64,000 nt of DNA. Origin: Polluticaenibacter yanchengensis. Its GTDB lineage: Bacteria > Bacteroidota > Bacteroidia > Chitinophagales > Chitinophagaceae. Numbering within the stretch: position 1 is the stretch's first letter; each line of letters opens with the position of its first letter. The notes beneath the pieces were generated by a model. The model was not told the DNA's origin and did no database searches. It was given only the letters and a program-made list of their open reading frames with translations. The translations under genes were made by a program, and so were the position numbers. This document shows positions 42,579 to 52,610 of this stretch, in pieces. The DNA is taken from NCBI GenBank assembly GCA_027854065.1, contig JAQGEF010000012.1, positions 62,001-126,000 of the forward strand, written 5' to 3'.

Positions 42579-45143
42579 ATGAAGAAAAACGGTTGGCTTA
42601 TTTTATTTATTCTATTATCCGGCATTCAATGCCTGTATGCACAATCCATCTTTAGTAATAATCCTTCCGGTTTTAAACTAAGCGAAGCAAGTATTATTTT
42701 TGATTCTACCGATTTGGAAGTAGTGCAAACGGCTGTGCATTTATTCCAATCAGATATTGAAAAAGTCACTGCAAAAAAAACGGCACTAAAACACGAATTA
42801 AATAGCAGTAAACCTGCCATCATTATTGGAAGCCTGGATAATTCAGCAGTTATTCAACAGTTAGTACAATCAAAGAAAATAAATACAAACCCTATCAATA
42901 AAAAATGGGAGGCTTTTACCATTCAGTATATAAAAAACTATAACAATAAAAACAACGATGCGTTGGTGATTATTGGTAGTGATGGCCGAGGTACCGCATT
43001 TGGCGTTTTCACTGCCAGCAGACAAATGGGTGTTTCTCCCTGGAACTGGTGGGCAGATGTTCCTGTAATAGAAAATCCAAACTTATATGTCAGCACTAAT
43101 GCCAACCTTACAGATGCGCCTAAAGTAAAATACCGTGGAATTTTCATTAACGATGAAGCTCCTGCACTCAGCAATTGGAGCAAAGAAAAGTTCGGTGGTT
43201 TTAATCATAAATTTTACGATAAAGTATTTGAATTGATGCTGCGCTTAAACGCCAATTATATCTGGCCGGCTATGTGGGGCAGTGCTTTCTACGATGATGA
43301 CTCATTGAATATAAACATCGCTAAAAAGTATGCTATCGTTATTGGCACATCTCACCATGAACCATTGATGCGGGCACATGATGAATGGCGCAGGTACGGT
43401 GGCAGGCAATGGAACTACCAGAATAATCCTTTACAACTGGATTCTTTCTGGACCAAAGGCATGCAGCGGGCCACCAACGAAAAGATAGTGACCATTGGTA
43501 TGCGTGGCGATGGTGATGAGCCTATGAGCGAAGGCACGGCTACCGCATTACTGGAAACGATTGTTGAAAAACAACGCAGTATCATTGCACAAACCACCGG
43601 AAAACCGGCATCAGAAACACCGCAAATTTGGGCTTTATACAAAGAAGTACAGGACTACTATGATAAAGGCATGCGTGTACCAGATGATGTTACATTGCTC
43701 ATTTGTGATGATAACTGGGGCAATATCCGCAGACTGCCAAAGCCGGATGAAAAGCCAAGAAAAGGTGGTTATGGCATTTATTATCATTTCGACTATGTAG
43801 GAGGGCCTCGTAACTACAAATGGATAAATACCAACCATATTCCACGCATTTGGGAGCAAATGAACCTGGCATGGAAACACAACGTAAATAACTTATGGAT
43901 TGTGAATGTTGGTGACATCAAACCAATGGAGTTACCCATTTCTTTCTTTTTGGAACAGGCCTGGAATCCGGACCGTTTCAATCAAAATAACCTGACAGCA
44001 TTTGTGGAAAAATGGAGTACGGAACAGTTAGGCAATAAACATCAGAAAAGCATTGCCCAAATCTTAAATCTATACACAAAATACAATGCCAGGATTACGC
44101 CGGAGTTATTAGATCAAAATACATTCAGTTTGACTAATTACGATGAATTTAATCGTGTCACCAAAGAGTATAATCGTGTCAAAAATTTATCTGACAGTAT
44201 ATTCAACCTGATTCCTACAGCCTATAAGAATGCTTATTTCCAGTTGGTGCAGTACCCGGTTGAAGCTTCAGCAAACTTGTACAACATGTATTACAATGTT
44301 GCGAGGAATCATTTTAATTATAAACATAAAATTCAGTCCATTACCCCGTATCCACAAAAGGTTCAGTATTATTTTTTGCACGATGCTGCATTAACAAATC
44401 AGTACCATGAATTGAATAACGGCAAATGGAATCACATGATGAGTCAGACTCATATTGGCTATACTTACTGGCAACAACCTGAAAAAAATGTAATGCCAAC
44501 ACTGTATCACTTCAATGCTGATTCAGCTAAGATGATTGAAAAAATAATGTTACCGATATTATCTATCAACAATAAAAAATTCGTTCCAAAAAATGCGCCT
44601 GAAAACACGTTCTTTCAGAACGAAAACTATGTATCGATAGAAGCTGCATCTTTCACAAGAAACATTGCAGGAAAAAATGCCAGCTATGTTGAAATTCCAA
44701 ATTTAGGTAAAACAATATCCGCTATTACGACACATCCTGTTACTATAAGGAATGAGAAAACAAATAAAGAAACAGCAAGAGTCGAATATGACTTTTATAA
44801 CAATACCACAGGAAAAGCCATCATCCGGATTCATGTGTCGCCAACACTCAATCTCTATCACGAAAAAGAAGGCTTACAGTTAGGCGTTTCACTGAATAAT
44901 GAGCCGGTAGAGTTCGTCAGTCTCAATAAAAACGATGGCAATGTTGATACACTTGAACATTGGCAGGCAAACAGCATTATTACCAGAGAAATACCTGTAA
45001 CAATAAACAAACAAGGTAAACAAACCTTAAAACTCTGGCATTTAAGTCCTGGTGTGGTTATTCAGAAAATAGTCATTTACTGGAACGAATTAAAGCCAAG
45101 TTTCCTTGGACCACCGGAAACAAAAATTCAGTCAAAAAATTAA
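42579..45143 (+). CDS. GH115 alpha-glucuronidase
   Basis: GH115 enzymes remove (4-O-methyl-)glucuronic acid from internal as well as terminal xylose units of glucuronoxylan. The 854-residue protein has a signal peptide (to LYAQS), an N-terminal alpha-glucuronidase-like beta domain (VIIGSDGRGTAFGVFTASRQ), and a catalytic barrel with KYRGIFINDEAPALSNWSKE, LRLNANYIWPAMWG, IGMRGDGDEPM and LLICDDNWGNIRRLP. C-terminal helical and beta domains complete it. The second Met (42579) is used here; 42576 is equally possible. It lies in the regulator-led plus-strand arm, 12 bases before GH43. Confidence 0.94.
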   Translation: MKKNGWLILFILLSGIQCLYAQSIFSNNPSGFKLSEASIIFDSTDLEVVQTAVHLFQSDIEKVTAKKTALKHELNSSKPAIIIGSLDNSAVIQQLVQSKKINTNPINKKWEAFTIQYIKNYNNKNNDALVIIGSDGRGTAFGVFTASRQMGVSPWNWWADVPVIENPNLYVSTNANLTDAPKVKYRGIFINDEAPALSNWSKEKFGGFNHKFYDKVFELMLRLNANYIWPAMWGSAFYDDDSLNINIAKKYAIVIGTSHHEPLMRAHDEWRRYGGRQWNYQNNPLQLDSFWTKGMQRATNEKIVTIGMRGDGDEPMSEGTATALLETIVEKQRSIIAQTTGKPASETPQIWALYKEVQDYYDKGMRVPDDVTLLICDDNWGNIRRLPKPDEKPRKGGYGIYYHFDYVGGPRNYKWINTNHIPRIWEQMNLAWKHNVNNLWIVNVGDIKPMELPISFFLEQAWNPDRFNQNNLTAFVEKWSTEQLGNKHQKSIAQILNLYTKYNARITPELLDQNTFSLTNYDEFNRVTKEYNRVKNLSDSIFNLIPTAYKNAYFQLVQYPVEASANLYNMYYNVARNHFNYKHKIQSITPYPQKVQYYFLHDAALTNQYHELNNGKWNHMMSQTHIGYTYWQQPEKNVMPTLYHFNADSAKMIEKIMLPILSINNKKFVPKNAPENTFFQNENYVSIEAASFTRNIAGKNASYVEIPNLGKTISAITTHPVTIRNEKTNKETARVEYDFYNNTTGKAIIRIHVSPTLNLYHEKEGLQLGVSLNNEPVEFVSLNKNDGNVDTLEHWQANSIITREIPVTINKQGKQTLKLWHLSPGVVIQKIVIYWNELKPSFLGPPETKIQSKN

Positions 45144-45155
45144 AATACCAGCTAT

Positions 45156-46247
45156 ATGAAACAAACATCTTTGAACATTATTAAAACCGCATTATTAGCC
45201 AGCGTAGTGGTGGCTTGTGGCAATAACAACAATACGGCACAGGAAAACAAACCTGAAGCACCTAAAACCACCGATAAAAAATACTTATCGGAACCGCTGG
45301 TTACACATATGTACACAGCGGATCCATCGGCACATGTATTTAACGGTCGTATTTATATTTACCCTTCTCATGATACGGCAAACGGCGCAGCCATGAACGA
45401 TGATGGCGGCCATTTTAATATGGTTGACTACCATGTTTTCTCAATGGATTCAGTTGGTGGTAAAGTAACCGATCATGGGCTGGCATTGCATATTAAAGAT
45501 GTACCCTGGGCAGGCAGACAGATGTGGGCTCCGGATGCCGCAGAGCGTGATGGCAAATATTACCTGTATTTTCCTGCCAAAGATAAGCAGGACATCTTCC
45601 GTATAGGTGTGGCCGTAAGTGACAAACCGGAAGGCCCATTCGTTCCAGAAAAAGAACCTATCAAAGGCTCTTACAGCATGGATCCTACTGTTTTTAAAGA
45701 CGAAGACGGCAGTTACTATTTATACATGGGTGGTATCTGGGGTGGCCAGTTACAAAACTGGAATAATAATCAATATGGTGCGGGAGACTCTTTGCGCAAG
45801 CCTGACCAACTGGCTAAAATGCCGGTAATGGCTAAGCTTAACATAGACATGAAGAGTCTTGCTGAACCTGTTAAGGAGATTCAATTACTGGATGCCAACG
45901 GTAAGCCATTCTGCGAAAAAGACAATGACAAACGTTTCTTTGAAGCAGCATGGGTGCACAAGTACAATGGCAAATATTATTTATCCTATTCTACTGGCGA
46001 TACTCATAACATTTGTTATGCTATTGGTGATAATCCCTACGGACCATTTACGTACCAGGGCATTATTCTAAAACCTGTTGAAGGTTGGACGAATCATCAT
46101 TCTATTGCTCAACATAACGGCAAATGGTACTTGTTCTATCACGATTCTCAACTAAGCGGTGAAACCAATTTGAGAAATATCAAGGTAACGGAATTGCATT
46201 ATAACAGTGATGGTTCTATTAAAACGATAGATCCGTTTGTGAAGTAG
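45156..46247 (+). CDS. GH43-family hydrolase lipoprotein (arabinofuranosidase/beta-xylosidase type)
   Basis: A 363-residue lipoprotein (lipobox VVVAC, C21) with a five-bladed beta-propeller of GH43. The general-base Asp is in YTADPSAHVFN, the pKa-modulating Asp in SYSMDPTVFKDEDG and the acid Glu in RFFEAAWVHKYNGKYY. The close form MYTADPSAHVFNGRIYIYPS is typical of arabinofuranosidase/xylosidase members that trim side groups or short oligosaccharides from arabinoxylan. It is the last gene of the plus-strand arm before the repeat block at 46.3 kb. Confidence 0.92.
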   Translation: MKQTSLNIIKTALLASVVVACGNNNNTAQENKPEAPKTTDKKYLSEPLVTHMYTADPSAHVFNGRIYIYPSHDTANGAAMNDDGGHFNMVDYHVFSMDSVGGKVTDHGLALHIKDVPWAGRQMWAPDAAERDGKYYLYFPAKDKQDIFRIGVAVSDKPEGPFVPEKEPIKGSYSMDPTVFKDEDGSYYLYMGGIWGGQLQNWNNNQYGAGDSLRKPDQLAKMPVMAKLNIDMKSLAEPVKEIQLLDANGKPFCEKDNDKRFFEAAWVHKYNGKYYLSYSTGDTHNICYAIGDNPYGPFTYQGIILKPVEGWTNHHSIAQHNGKWYLFYHDSQLSGETNLRNIKVTELHYNSDGSIKTIDPFVK

Positions 46248-47155
46248 TCGACATTTTTTCGCAGTCATTTTGACGAGGAGAAATTGAGCATGCTTTGAAA
46301 TAGAGCTAATCCGAGGAAAAATCCCCATACTATTTAGGCAGGAGATTCTTCGCTGCGCTCAGAATGACGGTTGGAGATGAAACACTTTGGATTTTGCAGG
46401 AATTATCAGATTGATAATTTAAGTCCCAGAGGGACGACATTATGGTAGAAAATAGAAGAAGTTTTGTCTTCAAACGCCATAGGTGCAATACCAAATTGTC
46501 AATGCAAATAGATTCTGTAGTGAAATGGAACCCACCCCTACCCCTCCAAGGAGGGGACAGGAGCACGAGGAAAAACTTTAATTAGTAATATCTGCTTCTA
46601 GTCATTTTGACGAGGAGAAATTGAGCATGCTTTGAAATAGAGCTAACCCGAGGAAAAATCTCCTTGCTATTTAGGCAGGAGATTCTTCGCTGCGCTCAGA
46701 ATGACGGTTGGAGATGAAACACGTTGGATTTTGCAGGAATTATCAGATTGATAATTTAAGTCCCAGAGGGCGACATTATGGTAGAAAATAGAAGAAGTTT
46801 TGTCTTCAAGCGCCATAGGTGCAATACCAAATTGTCAATGCAAATAGATTCTGTAGTGAAACGGAACCCACCCCTACCCCTCCAAGAAGGGGACTGGAGC
46901 ACGAGGGCAAAACTTTAATTAGTAATATCTGTTTCCAAGTCATTTTGACGAGGTGACATTGAGACTGCTTTGAAATAGAGTTAATCCGAGGAAGAATCTC
47001 CTTGCTATTTAAACAGGAGATTCTTCGCTGCGCTCAGAATGACTTTTCAAGAATTTAATAAAATAAGCAAAACAGCAGCCAGACGCTTAATGCGGCTGGA
47101 TGTGGGCGCCCAAATAAAAAATAGTATTTTAGAACAACCATTATTTGCCATCATT
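46248..47155. other. Repeat block between GH43 and the acetylesterase gene
   Basis: About 900 bases, nearly all occupied by the reversed composite repeat at 46263-47043. The last 110 bases contain the acetylesterase leader. Reading frames here are artefacts of the repeat. Confidence 0.65.
46263..47043 (-). repeat. Composite dispersed repeat, reversed and tandemly duplicated
   Basis: Two nearly identical units of 337-338 bases start at 46263 and 46600. A third partial unit starts at 46938. Each runs AGTCATTTTGACGAGG, GCTTTGAAATAGAGCTAA, GATTCTTCGCTGCGCTCAGA, CAGAGGGACGACATTATGG (one base lost in unit 2), and CCACCCCTACCCCTCCAA. These are the modules of the 26 kb copy in reverse order and orientation. 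Confidence 0.85.
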
Positions 47156-49087
47156 ATGAAACAATTACTTTCCATCTTAATCCTGATTTTTGGTCTTATT
47201 CACCAAACTTTTGCCAATATTAAACTACCCAGGTTAGTGAGTAATAACATGATTTTACAACGGGACGAAAAAGTAAAAATCTGGGGATGGGCTGATGCCG
47301 GTGAGAACATTATTGTAACGCTTAATAATAAAAATTATAACACTGTTACGAATAAGGAAGGTAATTGGGAAGTGTACATAGACGCCCATAAAGCAGGCGG
47401 TCCATACGAGATGGTAATTAAAGGCAATAATAACATCACTATCAGCAATATTTTATTTGGTGATGTGTGGATTTGCGGTGGACAATCGAACATGGAATTA
47501 TGGATGGGCCGGTTACAACTGACTTATGATAACGAAATAAAAAATGCTGATAATGATCGCATCAGGCAATTTATAGTGCCTGATAAGTACAACTATAAAG
47601 CACCTCAAAAAGATATAGATAATGGTGCATGGTTACCGGCTACAAGTGAATACATAAAAGACTTTTCAGCGGTTGCGTACTTTTTTGCAAAAAAGGTACA
47701 AGCCAAAACAGGCGTCCCAATAGGATTAATCAATTCTGCATTAGGAGGTTCTCCTGCGCAAAGCTGGATCAGTGAACCGGCCATCAAACAATACTCTAAA
47801 TTCTATAACAGTCTGCAAAAATACAAGAGTGATTCACTGATACAATCTTTACTTAAAAACAATGATGCAATATATACCGATTGGTATAATTTATTAAATA
47901 CAAATGACAAAGGCATTAATAAATGGATGCATCCGGATCAGCGCGAAGGGGTGAACTGGCAGCCATACAAAGTTCCCGGTTATTGGCCGTTTCAAATAGA
48001 TTTTAAATCGAACGGGGTGGTATGGTTTAATAAAACGATACAGCTATCAAAAGAGCAGTTAGCACAATCAGAAAACCTTACCCTGGAATTAGGCAGATTG
48101 GTAGATAAAGATTCCGTATGGGTAAACGGGCATTTTGTAGGAACGACTTCTTACCAATATCCGCCAAGACAATATCCACTCAGTTCAAAATTTTTGAAAG
48201 AAGGGAATAACGATATTACCATTCGACTGATTAATGAACGAAGCAATGGCGGGTTTATTCCAGATAAACCTTATCGTTTATTTAATGAGCATTACACGAT
48301 AGACTTAAAAGGGAACTGGCAATATGCTGTTGGGACAAGTCAGAGTACAATGAAAGCACCGGCATTTGTACAATGGGAAACGACAGGTTTATACAACGCG
48401 ATGATTGCACCGCTTACCAACTATGCCGTGAAAGGTGTGATATGGTACCAGGGAGAAGCCAACACATGGAATTGGGAACAGTATGAAGCATTGATGCGTA
48501 CATTGATTGAGGACTGGCGAAACCAATGGCAAAAACCAACAATGCCGTTTATCGGTGTACAACTAGCCAACTTTATGGATACAACCAGCGACATCAAAGA
48601 AAGTAATTGGGCGCATTTGCGTAACCAGCAGCGTAAAATGCTGGCTATTCCTAATACAGGATTGGCAGTTACCATTGACATTGGTGAATGGAACGATATA
48701 CATCCGGTAAATAAAAAAGATGTTGGCGAGCGACTGGCTTTACAGGCATTGAAAACTGTGTATGGTCAGAAAAAACTGGTAGCCGCAGGTCCGATTTATA
48801 AAAGCCAGGCAATTAAAGCTAATAGTATCATTCTCAGCTTTGAAAACAATAAAGCTTTGAAATCATCTGACGGTAAAGCATTGCAGTATTTCTGGATTGC
48901 GGACAGCAGCAATAAATATGTAAAAGCAAATGCGATTATTGAAAAAGGGAAAATCAGGGTATCTGCCGATGGAATGAAACAACCGTTGTATGTGCGTTAT
49001 GCCTGGGCAGATAATCCTGTTGGAGCCAACTTAACGAATATTACCGGCATCCCGGCATCACCATTCAGTACGAATCCTAAAGACTAG
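47156..49087 (+). CDS. SGNH-type acetylesterase (sialate O-acetylesterase family)
   Basis: A 643-residue secreted esterase; in a xylan locus it probably removes acetyl groups from xylan. The signal peptide is MKQLLSILILIFGLIHQTFA. SGNH blocks are visible: the catalytic Ser in WICGGQSNMELWMG, Gly in NSALGGSPAQSW, WYQGEANTWNWEQY, and the Asp-His pair in EWNDIHPVNKKD. A galactose-binding-like beta domain is inserted (about residues 290-420). I start at 47156; the longer frame from 47039 begins inside a repeat. GH10 follows after 4 bases, so the two are an operon. Confidence 0.92.
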   Translation: MKQLLSILILIFGLIHQTFANIKLPRLVSNNMILQRDEKVKIWGWADAGENIIVTLNNKNYNTVTNKEGNWEVYIDAHKAGGPYEMVIKGNNNITISNILFGDVWICGGQSNMELWMGRLQLTYDNEIKNADNDRIRQFIVPDKYNYKAPQKDIDNGAWLPATSEYIKDFSAVAYFFAKKVQAKTGVPIGLINSALGGSPAQSWISEPAIKQYSKFYNSLQKYKSDSLIQSLLKNNDAIYTDWYNLLNTNDKGINKWMHPDQREGVNWQPYKVPGYWPFQIDFKSNGVVWFNKTIQLSKEQLAQSENLTLELGRLVDKDSVWVNGHFVGTTSYQYPPRQYPLSSKFLKEGNNDITIRLINERSNGGFIPDKPYRLFNEHYTIDLKGNWQYAVGTSQSTMKAPAFVQWETTGLYNAMIAPLTNYAVKGVIWYQGEANTWNWEQYEALMRTLIEDWRNQWQKPTMPFIGVQLANFMDTTSDIKESNWAHLRNQQRKMLAIPNTGLAVTIDIGEWNDIHPVNKKDVGERLALQALKTVYGQKKLVAAGPIYKSQAIKANSIILSFENNKALKSSDGKALQYFWIADSSNKYVKANAIIEKGKIRVSADGMKQPLYVRYAWADNPVGANLTNITGIPASPFSTNPKD

Positions 49088-49091
49088 AATC

Positions 49092-50174
49092 ATGCAGCAA
49101 ATTTTAAAACTATTAGTACCGGTCACCTTATTACTGACTGCCTGCGCCACTACAAAAAGTAATGGTGAAAAGGGTTTGAAAGATTACTACAAAGATTATT
49201 TTGATATTGGCGTTGCATTGCCTACCAGAAACTTTAGCGAGGCCGAAACCAGTTTTTTCAAAAAACATTTCAACAGTGTGACCGCGGAAAATGCAATGAA
49301 AATACAGCCGATACAACCGGTACAAAATCAATATAATTTCGCTCCTGTCGACAGTTTGGTGGCAGTAACCAGGCGTCTGAATATGAAAATGCGTGGCCAT
49401 ACGCTTTGCTGGCATAACCAGGTACCTGACTGGTTCTTTAAAAGAGAAGATGGCAGTACGATTGATAAAGCTACTTTGTATGACCGGTTGAAAACACATA
49501 TTTACACAGTTGCCGGCAGGTATAAAAATGATATCTATGCCTGGGATGTGGTGAACGAGGTAATCAGTGACAAAAAAGAGGAGTTTTATCGCCCTTCCAA
49601 ATTCTATGAAATTGCCGGAGCTGATTACATTGATTCTGCTTACACATGGGCACATGAGGCGGCACCAGACGCATTGTTATTTTATAATGATTATAACGAA
49701 ATAGATAGTACCAAACGATCTAAGATCATTCAAATGATCAGGGGATTGCAAGCTAAAAATATTCCTGTTCATGGCATCGGCTTGCAAGCGCATTGGGCCC
49801 TGAATGAACCATCGGAATCGCAACTGGAACAAACTTTAAAGGACTTTTCAGCTTTAGGCTTAAATATACAGATTACGGAACTGGATATGAGTATTTACCC
49901 TAAGGAACATCAATCCAGGGAATGGGATGCAGCCAGGGACAAGAATACGCTTTACACGAACGATATTGCGAATGCCCAGGCTGAAAAGTATGCTATGTTC
50001 TTTAAGCTATTCAGAAAATACAGCAAACAGATCAGTTCTGTTACTTTCTGGAACATTAGTGACAAACATAGCTGGCTGGATGATTTTCCTGTAAAAAACA
50101 GGAAGGATTACCCATTGCTTTTCGATAAAGATTTACAACCGAAAAAAGCTTACGAAGCGGTGATTGATTTTTAA
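49092..50174 (+). CDS. GH10 endo-1,4-beta-xylanase lipoprotein, single-domain
   Basis: A 360-residue xylanase with a lipobox (LLLTAC, C18) and an uninterrupted GH10 barrel. Landmarks are NSVTAENAMKIQPIQP, MRGHTLCWHNQVPDWFF, IYAWDVVNEVISD (acid/base Glu) and NIQITELDMSIYP (nucleophile Glu), ending with WNISDKHSWL. Unlike the GH10 at 31-33 kb it has no inserted binding module, so it probably acts on smaller, soluble or periplasmic oligosaccharides. It is coupled to the acetylesterase gene. Confidence 0.95.
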   Translation: MQQILKLLVPVTLLLTACATTKSNGEKGLKDYYKDYFDIGVALPTRNFSEAETSFFKKHFNSVTAENAMKIQPIQPVQNQYNFAPVDSLVAVTRRLNMKMRGHTLCWHNQVPDWFFKREDGSTIDKATLYDRLKTHIYTVAGRYKNDIYAWDVVNEVISDKKEEFYRPSKFYEIAGADYIDSAYTWAHEAAPDALLFYNDYNEIDSTKRSKIIQMIRGLQAKNIPVHGIGLQAHWALNEPSESQLEQTLKDFSALGLNIQITELDMSIYPKEHQSREWDAARDKNTLYTNDIANAQAEKYAMFFKLFRKYSKQISSVTFWNISDKHSWLDDFPVKNRKDYPLLFDKDLQPKKAYEAVIDF

Positions 50175-50200
50175 ATGAAAATTAATCACCGCAACTAATC

Positions 50201-52495
50201 CTATTTCCCTTCGGTACTTAGTGAATAAGGTGCATCTGCTGTTTTGGTGCCTTTTGATTTATTTGGCTGGCTATTCATGATAAAATTGAGCTGTCCACCT
50301 TTCATTAAATCGAAATGATTTAACCAGTTTTTGGAATATGGTTTGCCATTAAAATTCATTGATTGGACATAGCGGTTTGCTTTGGAATTGTTAGCGGCAT
50401 TGATGGTAATTGTTTTGCCATTTTCTAACTGGATGGTTACTTTTTTAAACAATGGTGAGCCTAAGACATATTGATCTGTGCCGGGACAAACGGGATAGAA
50501 ACCCAATGCAGAAAAGACATACCAGGCACTGGTTTGTCCGTTATCTTCGTCACCGCAATAACCATCAGGTGTGGCAAAATACAATTTATCGATTACCTCA
50601 CGGCTCCAGTATTGTGTTTTCCATGGTTCGCCTGCATAGTTGTACAGGTAAATCATGTGTTGTATGGGTTGATTGCCATGTGCATATTGTCCCATGTTTA
50701 CAATCTGCATTTCACGGATTTCATGAATGACTCCTTTGTAATAAGACTCGTCAAATATTGGCGGGACGATAAAAACCGAGTCCAGCATAGATATGAAATG
50801 CTTCTTGCCTCCCATCAGGTCTATTAGTCCCTGCACATCATGAAAAACACTCCAGGAGTAATGCCAGCTATTGCCTTCTGTAAAGGCATCACCCCATTTT
50901 AGCGGATTAAAAGGGGATTGAAATTCACCATTTTTATTTTTCCCTCGCATTAGTTTGTGCTGCGGGTCAAAGAGGTTTTTATAATTTAAACTGCGGTTCC
51001 TGTATAAATCTATTTCTTCCAGTGGCCTTTTCAATGCTTTTGCCAGTTGATAAATTGTGAAATCATCATATGCGTACTCCAAGGTACGTGCAGCGTTCTC
51101 GTTAATATTTACATCGTATGGAACATAACCCAATTCATTATAAAAAGCTACCCCTTTTCTGCCCACTGCTGATACCGGCCCTTCGTTGTTGGCACCATGT
51201 AATAAGGCTTCGTAGAGTTTATTGATATCGTAGCCACGTAATCCTTTAATATACGCATCTGATACTACGGACGCAGAATTATTGCCTATCATGATATCCG
51301 CGTACCCGGGGCTGCTCCATTCCGGTAAAAAGCCGCCTTCTTTGTAATCATTAATCAGGCCTTCCTGCATCTCTTTATTAATGGAAGGATATACCAGGTT
51401 CAGAAACGGGTAAAGGGCACGGAAAGTATCCCAAAAGCCGGTACCAGCAAACATGTAACCCGGTAGTATTTCTCCGTTGTAGGGACTCCAGTGCATTGCT
51501 TTTCCATTGGCGTCTATTTCGTAAAGTTTATTGGGAAAAAATACCATGCGGTATAAACAGGAATAAAAAGTGCGTAGCTGATCTACATTATCTGACTCTA
51601 CTTTTATTTTTCCGAGCGTTTCATTCCAGACTTTCCTGCTTTTCTCAACTACTTCGCCGAATGAATCATTCCCTAATTCTTTCAGATTAATTTCGGCTTG
51701 CTCTAAGCTTATAAATGATGACGCTACTTTCGCATGGAGGATTTCTCTCCTGTTTTTAAACTTAAACCCTACCAATGCGCCACTGTTTTTATCGGATAAT
51801 AGTTTTAGTGTATTTGTTTGTAAAACAGAATCGGCCCATGTATCTGTTATGGTAAAGGGCTTATCAAATTCTATAACAAAGTAATTTTTGAAATTCTTTA
51901 AGTTACCTCTTCTATAACGGGTGGTGTAGCCTACAATTCGATTTCGCCCTGGTATGATCTCAACATAGGACTCTTTATCGTAACCGTCTAAAACAATGAA
52001 TCCGCTATCCGTTTTCGGAAATGTAAATTTGAAGAAGGCTGCTCTTTCTGTTGTGGTAAATTCTGTAGTGACATCATGGTCTGCTAAATACACACTGTAA
52101 TAATAGGGCTTTGCGATTTCTGTTTTATGTGAGAACCAGCTTGCTCTGCTTTCCTGGTCAAATGCTTTTTTACCTGTAACTGGCATTAATGAAAATACAC
52201 CGTAATCATTCATCCACGGAGAGGGCTGATGGGTTTGTTTAAAGCCGCGTATTTTGTCTGCAGCATAAGTGTACTGCCAGCCATTGCCATTCAGTCCTGT
52301 TTGCGGTGTCCATAAATTCATTCCCCACGGACGCCCGATTGCCGGATAGGTATTGCCATTTGATAAACTGATTTTGGAATCTGTACCCATTAAAGGATTG
52401 ACCAGATCTACTGGTTCAAATATGGCCTGATTTAGTTTTTGTGCGGAAATATTGATTGCAACCAGGATAAAACATAAACTTACCAGTTTCTTCAT
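50201..52495 (-). CDS. GH92 alpha-mannosidase
   Basis: GH92 enzymes are calcium-dependent exo-alpha-mannosidases. The 764-residue protein has a signal peptide (MKKLVSLCFILVAINISAQ) and the family motifs LMGTDSKISLSNGNTYPAIG, GYDKESYVEI, FWDTFRALYPFL, PVSAVGRKGVAFYNELGYVP, and YCGDEDNGQTSAWYVFSALG. It lies next to the xylan genes but converges on them, and mannose is not a xylan sugar, so it may belong to a different glycan system. The start at 52495 is preferred over 52558. Confidence 0.93.
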   Translation of the reverse strand: MKKLVSLCFILVAINISAQKLNQAIFEPVDLVNPLMGTDSKISLSNGNTYPAIGRPWGMNLWTPQTGLNGNGWQYTYAADKIRGFKQTHQPSPWMNDYGVFSLMPVTGKKAFDQESRASWFSHKTEIAKPYYYSVYLADHDVTTEFTTTERAAFFKFTFPKTDSGFIVLDGYDKESYVEIIPGRNRIVGYTTRYRRGNLKNFKNYFVIEFDKPFTITDTWADSVLQTNTLKLLSDKNSGALVGFKFKNRREILHAKVASSFISLEQAEINLKELGNDSFGEVVEKSRKVWNETLGKIKVESDNVDQLRTFYSCLYRMVFFPNKLYEIDANGKAMHWSPYNGEILPGYMFAGTGFWDTFRALYPFLNLVYPSINKEMQEGLINDYKEGGFLPEWSSPGYADIMIGNNSASVVSDAYIKGLRGYDINKLYEALLHGANNEGPVSAVGRKGVAFYNELGYVPYDVNINENAARTLEYAYDDFTIYQLAKALKRPLEEIDLYRNRSLNYKNLFDPQHKLMRGKNKNGEFQSPFNPLKWGDAFTEGNSWHYSWSVFHDVQGLIDLMGGKKHFISMLDSVFIVPPIFDESYYKGVIHEIREMQIVNMGQYAHGNQPIQHMIYLYNYAGEPWKTQYWSREVIDKLYFATPDGYCGDEDNGQTSAWYVFSALGFYPVCPGTDQYVLGSPLFKKVTIQLENGKTITINAANNSKANRYVQSMNFNGKPYSKNWLNHFDLMKGGQLNFIMNSQPNKSKGTKTADAPYSLSTEGK

Positions 52496-52610
52496 AGCGG
52501 GGAGTTTGAATGAATATTCAAGTATATAGAAAAAATATGGCAATTCAAAATAAGGCATACTGTATTGTAATTGCGCAGATTATTTGAACTGATGTTGAGA
52601 ACTTGTTTGT

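Noticed and set aside
46330..46566. 78-codon minus-strand ORF in the repeat block
   Set aside because: It lies wholly in the composite dispersed repeat and is broken in the neighbouring duplicate unit, so it is not a gene.
46263..47043. CRISPR array
   Set aside because: The repeats are two long 337-base units with internal modules, not short repeats with unique spacers, and no cas gene is near.
47039..47155. 39-residue N-terminal extension of the acetylesterase
   Set aside because: It begins inside the repeat and would hide the signal peptide; the start at 47156 gives a normal secreted protein.
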